64,000 bases of DNA from Sporocytophaga sp. (GTDB lineage Bacteria; Bacteroidota; Bacteroidia; Cytophagales; Cytophagaceae): NCBI GenBank assembly GCA_024707265.1, contig JANQAB010000009.1, forward strand, positions 310,001-374,000, written 5' to 3'. The notes below the pieces were generated by a model, which was not told the DNA's origin, ran no database searches, and saw only the letters and a list, made by a program, of their open reading frames with translations. Made by a program: the position numbers and the translations under genes. How positions within the stretch are numbered: position 1 is the first letter of the stretch; each line of letters begins with the position of its first letter. This document shows positions 18,691 to 28,084 of this stretch, one piece after another.

Positions 18691-20706
18691 ATGAAAATAT
18701 ATTCAGCTATTCTGGATGATGCGGAAAAAGAGCAACTGAGAACGCTCACGGAGAAAGAAGGTGCCATTGAGGAAAAGGCTTTATGGTGGAAAAAACTTCT
18801 TAATACTCGATTTTCCCGCAAAGAAATCAATTTGTGGAAAGAAATATTTCATGAACTTTATAAGAAAAATAAAGCTGGTATCGCCTGGTCTCCATCGGCT
18901 GAGGATATTGAAAACTCTAACTTTTCTTGGTTGATTACTGAAAGCGACAGTAGTAATTACAAAGAGCTTTTCAGCTGGGCATCATCTTTCAGGGGGCTAT
19001 ATTGGGAAAGAGCTGTTAAACGTTTAGGCATAAAATTCAAAGAACCATATTTATCTATACTTGACACCTCTCACGGTGTAGAGGAAGCAATATGGATGGA
19101 AGGAGCCTTGATGAATATCGCTGACAGCTGCTTCCTTGCTGATAAAAATAAAATTGCTATCATCGAAGGTTGTGAAGAAAATGAAAGTACAAAAAAGATA
19201 ACATATGAACAGCTGGACTTGTACAGCAACCGTATCGCTAATGGTTTTATAGAAAAAGGCTATAAACAAGGTGATCGTTTCGTTCTATACCTTCCATTTT
19301 CCATTGATGCAGTAGCCATTTATCTCGCTCTTGTCAAAGCTGGAATGATTGCTGTTTCCGTAGCAGACAGCTTTTCCCCGGTTGAACTTTGCAAGCGTGT
19401 TGAGATGACTCATGCCAAAGCGGTTATCACTGTAAATCAGTATATGTATGGTGGCAAAACACTAAATGTTTATGACAAAGTTAAAGAAGCTGATTGCCCA
19501 CCTGCCATTCTCATTTCTTTGGATAATGAAGAACATCTGCGCAAAGGAGATTCGATATTAGGAAAGTTGCTTTCCAAAAACACTGCCTGTTCCACTGAAT
19601 GTGACCCTTACGACATCACCAATATTCTTTTTTCATCCGGAACAACAAAGGAACCAAAATCCATTCCGTGGACACATACCACGCCTATCAAATGTGCCGC
19701 AGATGGACATTTTCACCTTGACATAAAAGAATCAGATGTAGTAACGTGGACAACCGGCATGGGTTGGATGATGGCTCCATGGCTTATCTATGCGACCTTA
19801 ATCAATAAAGCAACAATGGCCCTATTCACGGGGTCGGCAGTTACAGAACAATTTGGGAAATTTGCAGAAAATGCCAGTATCACTATTATGGGAACAATTC
19901 CCTCGGTAGTAAGAGGCTGGATTAAAAATGATTTTATCAATAAGTTTAACTGGAATGTCAGGTTGTACTCATCAACCGGAGAGCCATCCAACACTGATGA
20001 CTATCTATATCTAATGGGGATGTCAGATTTTAAAGCTCCTATTATTGAATACTGCGGAGGCACAGAAATAGGAGGAGCCTATATTACAGGCACAATATGT
20101 GAGCCCATTTCTCCCTCTATGTTTACCACTCCTGCAATGGGCCTTAATTTTTACCTTCTGGATGAAAACAAACAACCGGTAAAAGCCACTAAGACAGGAG
20201 AAGTTTTTCTTCTTCCTCCATCAATAGGGTTGAGTCAGACACTATTGAATAGAAACCATCATAATGAATATTATAAAGGGATGCCCAGTGGTCCAAAAGG
20301 AGAAGTGCTCAGAAAACATGGAGATGCTTTTGAAACAATACAAGAAGGTCCCTTCAAATTTTACAAAAGTGTAGGAAGAACAGATGATGCAATGAATCTG
20401 GGAGGAATTAAAATAAGTGCTATCGAGATAGAGGAAACCCTCAATAAACATCCACAGATTCTTGAAACTGCAGCTGTATCAATTGCACCTAGTACAGGAG
20501 GACCTGAAAAACTGGTTGTCTTCTATACCGAAAGAAATCAAGCTTCAGATGAGGGGCTACTTAAAAAGAATCTCCAGGACTTGTTAACATCCCAATTAAA
20601 CCCCTTGTTCAGAATTTCTCAAATCGTAAAAGTTGCAACCATACCCAGAACTGCTTCCAATAAGATTATGAGAAGAGAGCTTAGAAAAGTATTAACAGAA
20701 GTTTAA
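18691..20706 (+). CDS. Acyl-CoA synthetase, acetoacetyl-/acetyl-CoA synthetase-like
   Basis: 671 residues of the ANL (AMP-forming) superfamily. Seen: an ACAS_N-like N-terminal domain, AMP-binding P-loop ILFSSGTTKEPKSIPWTH, A5 motif YCGGTEIGGAYITG, A7-like GEVFLLPPS, hinge region GRTDDAMNLGGIKIS, and a C-terminal PRTASNKIMRRELRK with the catalytic Lys. Overall length and the SIP(W)TH variant fit acetoacetate/propionate-CoA ligase-like enzymes better than classical Acs. The substrate is uncertain. It stands alone; the receiver gene follows by 54 bp. Confidence 0.8.
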   Translation: MKIYSAILDDAEKEQLRTLTEKEGAIEEKALWWKKLLNTRFSRKEINLWKEIFHELYKKNKAGIAWSPSAEDIENSNFSWLITESDSSNYKELFSWASSFRGLYWERAVKRLGIKFKEPYLSILDTSHGVEEAIWMEGALMNIADSCFLADKNKIAIIEGCEENESTKKITYEQLDLYSNRIANGFIEKGYKQGDRFVLYLPFSIDAVAIYLALVKAGMIAVSVADSFSPVELCKRVEMTHAKAVITVNQYMYGGKTLNVYDKVKEADCPPAILISLDNEEHLRKGDSILGKLLSKNTACSTECDPYDITNILFSSGTTKEPKSIPWTHTTPIKCAADGHFHLDIKESDVVTWTTGMGWMMAPWLIYATLINKATMALFTGSAVTEQFGKFAENASITIMGTIPSVVRGWIKNDFINKFNWNVRLYSSTGEPSNTDDYLYLMGMSDFKAPIIEYCGGTEIGGAYITGTICEPISPSMFTTPAMGLNFYLLDENKQPVKATKTGEVFLLPPSIGLSQTLLNRNHHNEYYKGMPSGPKGEVLRKHGDAFETIQEGPFKFYKSVGRTDDAMNLGGIKISAIEIEETLNKHPQILETAAVSIAPSTGGPEKLVVFYTERNQASDEGLLKKNLQDLLTSQLNPLFRISQIVKVATIPRTASNKIMRRELRKVLTEV

Positions 20707-20760
20707 CCTGTAATTTAAACAATTCAAATTTCCCTTTGTTAAAAGTGAAAAACTCCACTT

Positions 20761-21270
20761 ATGACCGAGGATACAATTCTTGACATTTTATTGATCGAAG
20801 ATGAAATGAGTTCAACACTACTCACAGAAAGGCTTAAAAGAGAATTTCGTGAGAAAGTGAATATTCACAGAAATGGCCATACTATTGCCAAGGATCTGGA
20901 CATGTATATTGGCAAAGACCTCGATATTGTAATTCTGGACGAACAATATTCTGATCTTAATATAATTGATGCAGTAAAACTCATCAAAAAAAGGAAGCCC
21001 GAGGCCGATATTATAGTTCTCACCAACGAACAAGAGAAGATGCTGGTTGATAAAGTGAAATCAGCAGGTGCTTTTGACTATGTCGTTAAAGATAAATCTA
21101 CTGTTGACAAAGTTGTATATGCTGTAAAAGGACTTTGGGGAAGCAAATTCGCTAAAACTGAAAATGTGCGACTTAAAGCTTCCAGAAAAACCTCGAGAAC
21201 CACAGTTGCAATTTTAGTTCTACTCTTTCTACTCATTATAGCAGGAGCTATTTACTATTTTACTCAATAA
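20761..21270 (+). CDS. Receiver-domain protein with C-terminal membrane anchor
   Basis: 169 residues. Seen: a complete receiver domain, acidic pair E13/D14, phospho-acceptor D60 in DIVILDEQYS, T88 and K110 (YVVKDKS), so phosphorylation should be possible. After a basic linker (about 136-147) comes a hydrophobic segment at 148-167 and the C-terminus, a tail anchor. There is no output domain. A membrane-tethered single-domain response regulator is unusual. It may sequester phosphoryl groups or recruit a partner to the membrane. No kinase is adjacent; the closest are at 38.9 and 51.5 kb. Confidence 0.8.
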   Translation: MTEDTILDILLIEDEMSSTLLTERLKREFREKVNIHRNGHTIAKDLDMYIGKDLDIVILDEQYSDLNIIDAVKLIKKRKPEADIIVLTNEQEKMLVDKVKSAGAFDYVVKDKSTVDKVVYAVKGLWGSKFAKTENVRLKASRKTSRTTVAILVLLFLLIIAGAIYYFTQ

Positions 21271-21357
21271 AAATGAGTTAAAAACGCCCTAAGCTTTAAA
21301 TATTTACACATTCTAAAATACTCATTCAGAAATTTTCTTCTGTACTAAATAACTCAT

Positions 21358-21388
21358 TTTGCCCGTTGAGTCATTTGAATTATCTTTG
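21358..21388 (+). promoter_or_regulatory. Consensus Bacteroidota promoter for the MBOAT operon
   Basis: TTTG (21358-21361), a 19-bp spacer, and TATCTTTG (21381-21388), an exact TAnnTTTG. The ATG is 18 bp after the -7 box, leaving a very short leader. This is the clearest promoter in the window. Confidence 0.6.
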
Positions 21389-21405
21389 ATATTCAAATAT
21401 TCACA

Positions 21406-22812
21406 ATGGTTTTTAGTTCTCTTGTCTTCATATTTCTTTTCCTGCCGATATGCCTTTTGGGATATTACATATTACCGGGAAAATTTAGAAATTTGTTCCT
21501 TTTAGCTGCAAGTCTGTCCTTTTACATATGGGGAGAGGCGGAGAATTGCTTTGTAATGCTGGTCTCCATTTTGGCTAATTTTTTCTTTGCCTCAAAGCTG
21601 GAGAAACCCGATGAACTGGCGCCTAAAACCACTATTACTCTTGCTGTAATATTCAATCTTGGCTTATTGATTTACTTTAAGTATTCAAATTTCCTATTGG
21701 AAATAGCGGGTATGCCTACAGAAAAAAAAATTACCCTTCCTTTAGGAATATCTTTTTTTACATTTCATGCACTATCCTATATTATAGATGTATATAGAAA
21801 AAGCTCACAGCCGCAAAAAAGCATTGTAAACCTTGGTTTGTACATCACCAATTTTCCTCAACTGGTAGCAGGGCCTATAGTACGATATCCGCAAATATCT
21901 CAGCAACTGACGGAAAGGAAACATTCTTTTAAAAAAATAAGCACTGGATTAAAGAGATTCATTATCGGACTTGCCAAAAAGGTTTTAATAGCAAATAATC
22001 TCGCCGGTGCAGTGGATTATATTTTTGCTCAAAATGTAGCTGAAGCAGGATTTCTTATCTCCTGGATAGCCATCATGACTTATGCCATGCAAATCTACTT
22101 TGACTTTTCAGGATACTCAGACATGGCGGTCGGCTTGGGTAAAATGTTTGGTTTTGATTTTCCAGAAAACTTTAACTATCCATACATTTCAAAATCAATA
22201 AAAGAATTCTGGCGAAGGTGGCATATCTCTCTTTCATCATGGTTCAGAGATTACCTTTATATACCAATGGGAGGCAATAAAAAAGGAAATCTAAGAACAT
22301 ACCTTAACCTTATTACAGTATTTCTCCTATGTGGCTTGTGGCATGGCCCAAACTGGACCTTTATAGTATGGGGAGGCTGGCATGGGGCCTTTCTGATACT
22401 AGAACGAACTTCTTTAGGAAGCTTTATAGATAGATTACCATCATTAGTTAAACACACTTATTCTTTAATTGTGATATGCATAGGATGGGTATTCTTCAGA
22501 TCAGATAGCCTAAGTATTGCATTCAGCTATCTTAGAAATATGTTTACCCCAGAAATCTCTGTCAATGAAAACTATTTTATTCCCTTCAGAGATACTGATT
22601 TTATAATTGCATTCGCAGCGGGATTGATTTTTTCAACTCCTGTAATTAAAAATCTGTTAAAGCTAAGAAAAATCAGGATCTTCAGAGAAAATGAAGATTT
22701 GCGTACAACCGCTGATTTTGCAGGTGTTTCTGTTTTGATAATTTTATTGGTGTTGAGTATGCTCTCACTTATTGCAGGAACTTACAACCCATTTATTTAC
22801 TTCAGATTTTAA
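21406..22812 (+). CDS. MBOAT-family membrane O-acyltransferase (AlgI-like)
   Basis: 468 residues with about ten membrane segments. Seen: the MBOAT core SIKEFWRRWHISLSSWFRDY followed by LYIPMGGNKKG, then CGLWHGPNWTFIVWGGWHG, with the conserved catalytic His. AlgI-type proteins carry acetyl groups across the inner membrane for O-acetylation of exported polysaccharide. The next gene, an AlgJ/AlgX-like SGNH protein, starts just 8 bp after this stop, so the two form the usual pair. The polysaccharide is unknown. Confidence 0.88.
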   Translation: MVFSSLVFIFLFLPICLLGYYILPGKFRNLFLLAASLSFYIWGEAENCFVMLVSILANFFFASKLEKPDELAPKTTITLAVIFNLGLLIYFKYSNFLLEIAGMPTEKKITLPLGISFFTFHALSYIIDVYRKSSQPQKSIVNLGLYITNFPQLVAGPIVRYPQISQQLTERKHSFKKISTGLKRFIIGLAKKVLIANNLAGAVDYIFAQNVAEAGFLISWIAIMTYAMQIYFDFSGYSDMAVGLGKMFGFDFPENFNYPYISKSIKEFWRRWHISLSSWFRDYLYIPMGGNKKGNLRTYLNLITVFLLCGLWHGPNWTFIVWGGWHGAFLILERTSLGSFIDRLPSLVKHTYSLIVICIGWVFFRSDSLSIAFSYLRNMFTPEISVNENYFIPFRDTDFIIAFAAGLIFSTPVIKNLLKLRKIRIFRENEDLRTTADFAGVSVLIILLVLSMLSLIAGTYNPFIYFRF

Positions 22813-22819
22813 TATTGAA

Positions 22820-23872
22820 ATGAAAAACAAATATAAAACAAGTGATACATTCCTTGTAACTGTATTCGCAATTCTACTTTTCATCCCGTGCATATTATTT
22901 CTGAACACATTAAATAATCAAAAAGCTCCTGAAGAAGAAAAGCCGCAAACCTTTAAAGCAAAGATTTCTGCTTATGAAACTCTATTAACAGATTCTTTAA
23001 CATTAAAGCGAGAGCTTATCAGTTATTACTATTACATTAAAACAAAAATTCTAAAAGAAACTAATATTACACCCAGTGTGATCCAGGGTTCTGATAATTG
23101 GTTATATTATTCTGGTGATGGTGACGGATATGCAATAGAAAGCTATACTGGCCAGCAAATAATTGCTGACACATCACTATTAAAAATTAAACATAACCTG
23201 GAAACCCAGCAAAAATGGTTAAAGAAAAGGAATATTGATTTTTACATCATCATGTGCCCTAACAAACAGACAGTATATCCTGAATACTTTCCATACAAAA
23301 AAGGAGTTACTGTTGCAGATCAAATTTTACCATATTTAAAAAAGAACACAGATCTAAAAATAATTGATCTGAGAGAAGCCTTGATCAAAGCAAAAGATGG
23401 AAAGTATTTTCTTTATTATAAAACAGATTCGCACTGGACAAGCTATGGAGGTTTTACTGGCTATACAGAAATATTTAACCAGTTATCTGCAAATTATCCC
23501 GATCTAAAACCTTTACCCATTACAGATTATAAAGTGGTTCAGGAAGACGTAGAAGGAAATGATATAGCTGAAATGGTAAATCTTGAAAAGTATTTCACAG
23601 ATTATAAATATAACTTTGAATTGATAAGCAACAGAAATTTGACTAAAAAAAATGCAGTCCTCTTTCATGATTCCTATTATAAATTTCTGAGGCAATTTTT
23701 CACAAATCATTTCAATGTTACAGAAAGACCCCATCAATGGAACAGCTTCGATTATAAAGTTATAGAAGATGTAAAGCCTGATATAGTAATTTACGAAGTT
23801 GTGGAAAGATATTTAACTGCGTTCTCAAGAGAAAATCCAGCCGAAATAAAAGATACCCTTGTTAACCATTAA
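22820..23872 (+). CDS. AlgJ/AlgX-like polysaccharide O-acetyltransferase (DHHW/SGNH family)
   Basis: 350 residues from the ATG at 22820. Seen: an N-terminal membrane segment (about 10-30), GSDNWLYYSGDGDGYAIES, a catalytic DxHW motif KTDSHWTSYGG, and the nucleophile block AVLFHDSYYKF (serine in HDSY). This is the periplasmic partner that moves acetyl from the MBOAT protein to polysaccharide. A longer frame starting at 22772 would overlap the MBOAT stop; I prefer the later start because the membrane segment then sits at the N-terminus. Confidence 0.82.
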   Translation: MKNKYKTSDTFLVTVFAILLFIPCILFLNTLNNQKAPEEEKPQTFKAKISAYETLLTDSLTLKRELISYYYYIKTKILKETNITPSVIQGSDNWLYYSGDGDGYAIESYTGQQIIADTSLLKIKHNLETQQKWLKKRNIDFYIIMCPNKQTVYPEYFPYKKGVTVADQILPYLKKNTDLKIIDLREALIKAKDGKYFLYYKTDSHWTSYGGFTGYTEIFNQLSANYPDLKPLPITDYKVVQEDVEGNDIAEMVNLEKYFTDYKYNFELISNRNLTKKNAVLFHDSYYKFLRQFFTNHFNVTERPHQWNSFDYKVIEDVKPDIVIYEVVERYLTAFSRENPAEIKDTLVNH

Positions 23873-24064
23873 AAAACTTATTTGAATCATTAAGTAGGCT
23901 AAACAGAATTTTTTAATCATCTAAGGACGATAGGCGAAAGAACTAAAGCAAGAGGCAATAAAAATACAAATGGATATTATCAATTCCACACAGCATCTTT
24001 GCAAATTTTTAATTCTAAAATTGGTAGAAGATGCTTTTAATAAAAAATCAACGACAATAAAAAT

Positions 24065-24102
24065 AAAGTGGCATCTTTCAGTTATTTAAAAGATGTCACT
24101 TT
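24065..24102 (-). terminator. Terminator hairpin at the end of the SiaBC operon
   Basis: AAAGTGGCATCTTT pairs with AAAGATGTCACTTT (13 Watson-Crick pairs and one G-T) and overlaps the stop codon of the PorE-like gene. Read leftwards, it is followed by a T-rich tract. The 209-bp gap from 23873 holds no other gene. Confidence 0.7.
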
Positions 24103-26158
24103 GCTTGAATTTTCAAGAATAACAAACTCTGTCCTTCTGTTAAGCTCTCTTCCTTCTTCTTCATCATCGTTACTTGCAAGTGGTTTGGATTCACCAAAGC
24201 CTTTCGCTGATAACCTGTCTCTTGATATTCCTTTTGATACCAGCCAATTAACAACTTCTTCTGATCTCTTCTGAGATAAGGATTTGTTATATTGTTGAGA
24301 GCCTCTGCTATCAGTATGTCCATCAATTCTGATTTTTACACCCGCATTTGCACTCAGGAATTTATATAAGTTATTTAGTTCTGAATTTGATTCACTTTTT
24401 AAGGTAGCTTTATCAAAATCAAAATATATATTCCTCAGAACTCTGGAGACACCTTCCTTAATTTTATCCAAATAAAAGCTCTTTGTGATAACAGAATCAC
24501 TTAAGACTACATTGGCAGTAGAAAATACATAACCAGTATAATCTACAGAAATAGCCACATCCGAAGATGGTTTTACTTTATATTCTTTAGAGAATTTCCC
24601 TGCTATGCATTTCGCCTCAATAAGACCGGCAGTAACATCAGAAAAATTTAGCTTTACAGAGGCATTTAAAGGCTCTTTTGATACTGCATCATATACATTT
24701 ATGATAATCTTAAACCCTTTGACTATCTCCTTCTTAGCTACAGGAGCAGATTTAAACAATTCATTTTTTGGAGAAAGTGATTGTACTTTCTTTTCAGTCT
24801 TTTTTTTCTTCTGTTTTTTTCTCTTCAGTCTTTTGAGCTAGTTCTTCTTTTGGTTTCTCTTCAAAATACACTTTATAGATATCCATATCGCCGAAGCCCT
24901 CCTTTTTTACAGAAGCTATATAACCAATCTTACCACCATCTGCCACCACAATGGAAAAATCATCAGCAGGAGAATTAATAGGGTGCCCAAGATTTTGAGG
25001 GCTACTCCAAGTAGAAGAAGTTGAGTCAAATTCGGATTTGAAAAGGTCATATCCACCCATACCTTCATGACCTTTGGAACTAAAGTAAAGTGTGTTGCCG
25101 GTTAGATATGGGGATTCATCATCGTATTCAGAATTAATGGTTGATATATTCTGAGGTTCAGTCCAGTTCGCATTTTTATTTTTTCTTGTAGTGATATATA
25201 AATCTAATCCTCCTTTGCCTCCTTTTCTGTTACTACTAAAAACAACAGTATTTCCGTCTTCGGAAATTGTAATTGCGTTCTCAATAAATTCCGAATTTAC
25301 CGGTTTTCCAAAAGGCTTTGGAGAAGACCACTCATTGTTTGCATCAATGAAGCAATAGAAGATATCACCTTTGTTCTTATCATTATCTACATAAACGAAC
25401 AGCTGTTTACCATCATGACTAAGACCAATACTTGACTCATGAAGTTTGGAGTTAATTTTCGATCCCACGTTTTCTGCTTCGCTCCATTTACCATTACTTC
25501 CATGAGAAAAGTAAACATCCTCAAAGAATTCGTTGTCTTTATCCTTGTTTCCACCAATACTACCCTTTCTTCTGGAGGTAAAGAACATTACCTTTTGATC
25601 TGCAGAAATAACCGGGGCATAGTCCGGGAACTCTGAGTTTATTTCCCTTCCGAGATTTTCAACTTTGACATGGACAGGATTCTTAACCATAACAAGGGCA
25701 GTGTTACATTCATCTATCCTTCTGTTGGTTTTCTTTAGCTCCTCCATGACTTTGTTATTATTAAAGTCCTTACTATAAACACCTGATTCGAGCTTTTCTA
25801 TATATTGTTTATAGAACCCTATAGCTTGTTCAAAAGAATAATTATAATGGTGAGAAAGTCCAATAAGGTAAAGAATATTGGCAGCATATTTGTGATCTAA
25901 GTCATATGCCTTAAGCAAATAAGGCAGCGATTTTTCCTTACTGATAGTTTCAATATAACATTTACCAGCCATGTAGTTGGCCTTTACATGTAGAGAATCG
26001 AGTTCCAAGACTTGTTTGTATATCTCCAAGGCATCTTTAATGTCACCGAAGTTATAAACCTCATCCGCAACCTGGATTAATTGCTCTGTTTGTGAGAAAG
26101 CTGAGCCGGAAACGCACAACAACACAAATAAGAGATATATTTTAATTAAGCGTTTCAT
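24082..26158 (-). CDS. PorE-like protein: TPR, PD40 propeller, CRD-like and OmpA domains; one-base frame break
   Basis: About 691 residues after removing one base from the T8 run at 24800-24807. Seen in order: a signal peptide ending SAFSQ, TPR repeats (about 25-140), a PD40/WD40-like propeller with repeated FTSRR, SHDGKQLF, SSNRKGG blocks (about 170-440), a K/E linker containing the break, a carboxypeptidase-regulatory-like sandwich (VYDAVSKEPLNASVKL), and a C-terminal OmpA peptidoglycan-binding domain (IDGHTDSRGS, NKSLSQKRSEEV). This is the domain order of PorE, the T9SS component that anchors to peptidoglycan. Bacteroidota have several paralogues, so T9SS membership is inference. It is the last gene of the siaB operon. 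Confidence 0.8.
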
Positions 26159-26203
26159 ACTTACGACATTTCAATAATTAACTTATAGCCACTCTAGTCT
26201 ATA

Positions 26204-27568
26204 TTAGTAAGGTACACATAAAGTTCTTTCTGAGAATTTAACATCAGAAACTGATATATCTACATCATATAAATTCATCCTCACATCTGACTGGGTGCCT
26301 CCTGACATTACTTTAGATATAAGCTTTTCTGAAGAAGGTATAACAACATTTGCATTGCACTGATATTTCGACCATTTCCTGGTTGTCTTTATGAGCAATA
26401 CATCCTTTACCTTTGCACCAAAGCTGCTTGTCTGACCAGCAAGAATGATTCCTTCATTGGTAGTTTTACAGAGAGACACACCGTGATCTTCCAGCGGGCC
26501 ACCATATGACTTCATCCATTTCATTTTTCCGTTGTAATCAAGGATGCATATAAAGGCATCCTCCTGATCCAATCCAAAACTGCTTGTATATCCTGCTATT
26601 GCAAAAGATTTATCATCCAATGTGACAAGATCAAGAAGATATTCTGCACTCTGCCCCCCCATTGTTTTAGCCCAAATAAGGCCACCATTAGCATCCACTC
26701 GCACAAGACCAATTTCCATATCAACATCTTTTCCTGTAACACAGGTACCTCCCAGAATGAAAGTTCCATCAGGAGCTTGTCTTGCGACCCTTCCATAGTC
26801 AGATGAATCTGTTCCGAAAGCCCGGGTCCACTCTATATCACCACTTTCTTTGAGCTTTACAAAATAGAAATCCCAATCACCCTTTCCAAAGCTGTTTGTT
26901 TCTCCCCCAATAATATAACCATGGTCTATTGTTTCTGAGATACTATATCCATAGTCAGTTCTCTCACCACCTATAATCTTACTCCATAAAATGTTACCAT
27001 CCATATCTGTCTTGGTAACAAGTATATCTGAATGTTTAATTTTACTCTCTTTATTGATTGTCTCCCCAAGTATTACAAAGCCACCATCTCTTACTACAGT
27101 TAGCGTCGTTGCATACACACTTCGATCTAGTCCTATTGTTTTAGACCAAAGGACTGATCCCTTAGGATCTACCTTTATAAGTAGTATCTGATTGTTGTCG
27201 CTATTAAAGCTTTCAGTATAACCAACCAGGACGAAATTATCATCATTTGTCTTTTCAACAAAACCACCAAATTCATTGTCTTTGCCTCCATATGTTTTGG
27301 TCCACATCAGTTTTCCCACACTATCTATTCTGGACAAATAAAAGTCTCTCTTCCCTGCACCAATTCCCTGGGTATTACCGGAAATCAGATATCCTTTCTC
27401 TTTATCTTTAACCTCAAGAATATTAAGGCATTCATCTTCTCCGTCACCTCCTAAAGCATGTTGAAACTCCTCATTGGATTTCACAAGCATGGGATAAACA
27501 GTCTGAGCATAAGAAGGTGCCAGAACCAACAGATAGGATAATACGAGGCTGACAATTAATTTGTTCAT
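26204..27568 (-). CDS. Secreted beta-propeller repeat protein
   Basis: 454 residues. Seen: a signal peptide ending SYAQ, then about seven repeats of roughly 52 residues with the pattern GGxxxDYGxSxxxT-DGGxIxGxTxSFGxGxxDxYxxK-DxxGxxxWxK. This predicts a seven-bladed propeller filling residues about 40-400. The last 50 residues have paired cysteines but no obvious T9SS sorting domain. Function is unknown; being fifth-to-sixth in the siaB-siaC operon suggests a periplasmic or surface scaffold. It starts 80 bp after the previous gene, past a hairpin. Confidence 0.75.
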   Translation of the reverse strand: MNKLIVSLVLSYLLVLAPSYAQTVYPMLVKSNEEFQHALGGDGEDECLNILEVKDKEKGYLISGNTQGIGAGKRDFYLSRIDSVGKLMWTKTYGGKDNEFGGFVEKTNDDNFVLVGYTESFNSDNNQILLIKVDPKGSVLWSKTIGLDRSVYATTLTVVRDGGFVILGETINKESKIKHSDILVTKTDMDGNILWSKIIGGERTDYGYSISETIDHGYIIGGETNSFGKGDWDFYFVKLKESGDIEWTRAFGTDSSDYGRVARQAPDGTFILGGTCVTGKDVDMEIGLVRVDANGGLIWAKTMGGQSAEYLLDLVTLDDKSFAIAGYTSSFGLDQEDAFICILDYNGKMKWMKSYGGPLEDHGVSLCKTTNEGIILAGQTSSFGAKVKDVLLIKTTRKWSKYQCNANVVIPSSEKLISKVMSGGTQSDVRMNLYDVDISVSDVKFSERTLCVPY

Positions 27569-27594
27569 TCTGATCCTGTTTGAAGAAATAATTA

Positions 27595-27620
27595 CCAGGC
27601 AGATCTTTCAATCTGCCTGG
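27595..27620 (-). terminator. Intra-operon hairpin
   Basis: CCAGGCAGAT and ATCTGCCTGG form a perfect 10-bp stem with a 6-base loop, in the 80-bp gap before the propeller gene. There is no strong T run on either strand, so it may be an attenuator or mRNA-stability element rather than a full terminator. Confidence 0.55.
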
Positions 27621-27648
27621 CAAATGCTAATTTTAATCCCCATTAAAA

Positions 27649-28059
27649 TTATTTTTTAAAGGCTAATACGCTTACACAGCAAGGTTGTTCCCCTTGGAAA
27701 GAATAGCGCAAATAATACATACCAGTAGCTTTACTTGTATACACAATCGCATTAAAGTATTTATTATTCTTCTTGTCATAATTTGTTGCTATCTCCTTTC
27801 TGTTTGAATCATAAAGGGTCACAGTAACATTCGGACTTACGCCATCTTTTCCGCAAAGCACAAGCATATAACTCGTTTCCTTACTGAATACATAGGAATG
27901 TTCTGTTTCCTCTCCCACACTTTCCATTTTGTAGGTTTTAAGAAAGGTATATCCTTCGCCTAGCTTGGCAATACACTCATCCGAGCTGCATTGAGAAAAC
28001 GCTTTGATCGAGGTAAAAGCAAAAAATATTAATACCAGGAAGATTGATTTCTTATTCAT
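27649..28059 (-). CDS. Small secreted protein of unknown function
   Basis: 136 residues from the ATG at 28057-28059; the frame is open further upstream, but a signal peptide begins here (MNKKSIFLVLIFFAF...AFSQ). The mature part has cysteine pairs (CSSDEC near the N-terminus and CC near the C-terminus) and a beta-rich pattern (YMLVLCGKDG, VTVTLYDSN, YYLRYSF), resembling a small beta-sandwich such as PPC-type domains. Not recognised as a named family. It starts 25 bp after the lipoprotein gene ends, inside the siaB operon. Confidence 0.65.
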   Translation of the reverse strand: MNKKSIFLVLIFFAFTSIKAFSQCSSDECIAKLGEGYTFLKTYKMESVGEETEHSYVFSKETSYMLVLCGKDGVSPNVTVTLYDSNRKEIATNYDKKNNKYFNAIVYTSKATGMYYLRYSFQGEQPCCVSVLAFKK

Positions 28060-28084
28060 AAAACTAATATTTAATACTTTAAAA

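Noticed and set aside
23993-24034. AGCATCTT/AAGATGCT repeat as a second terminator
   Set aside because: The arms are short, the loop long, and a stronger hairpin lies directly at the gene end.
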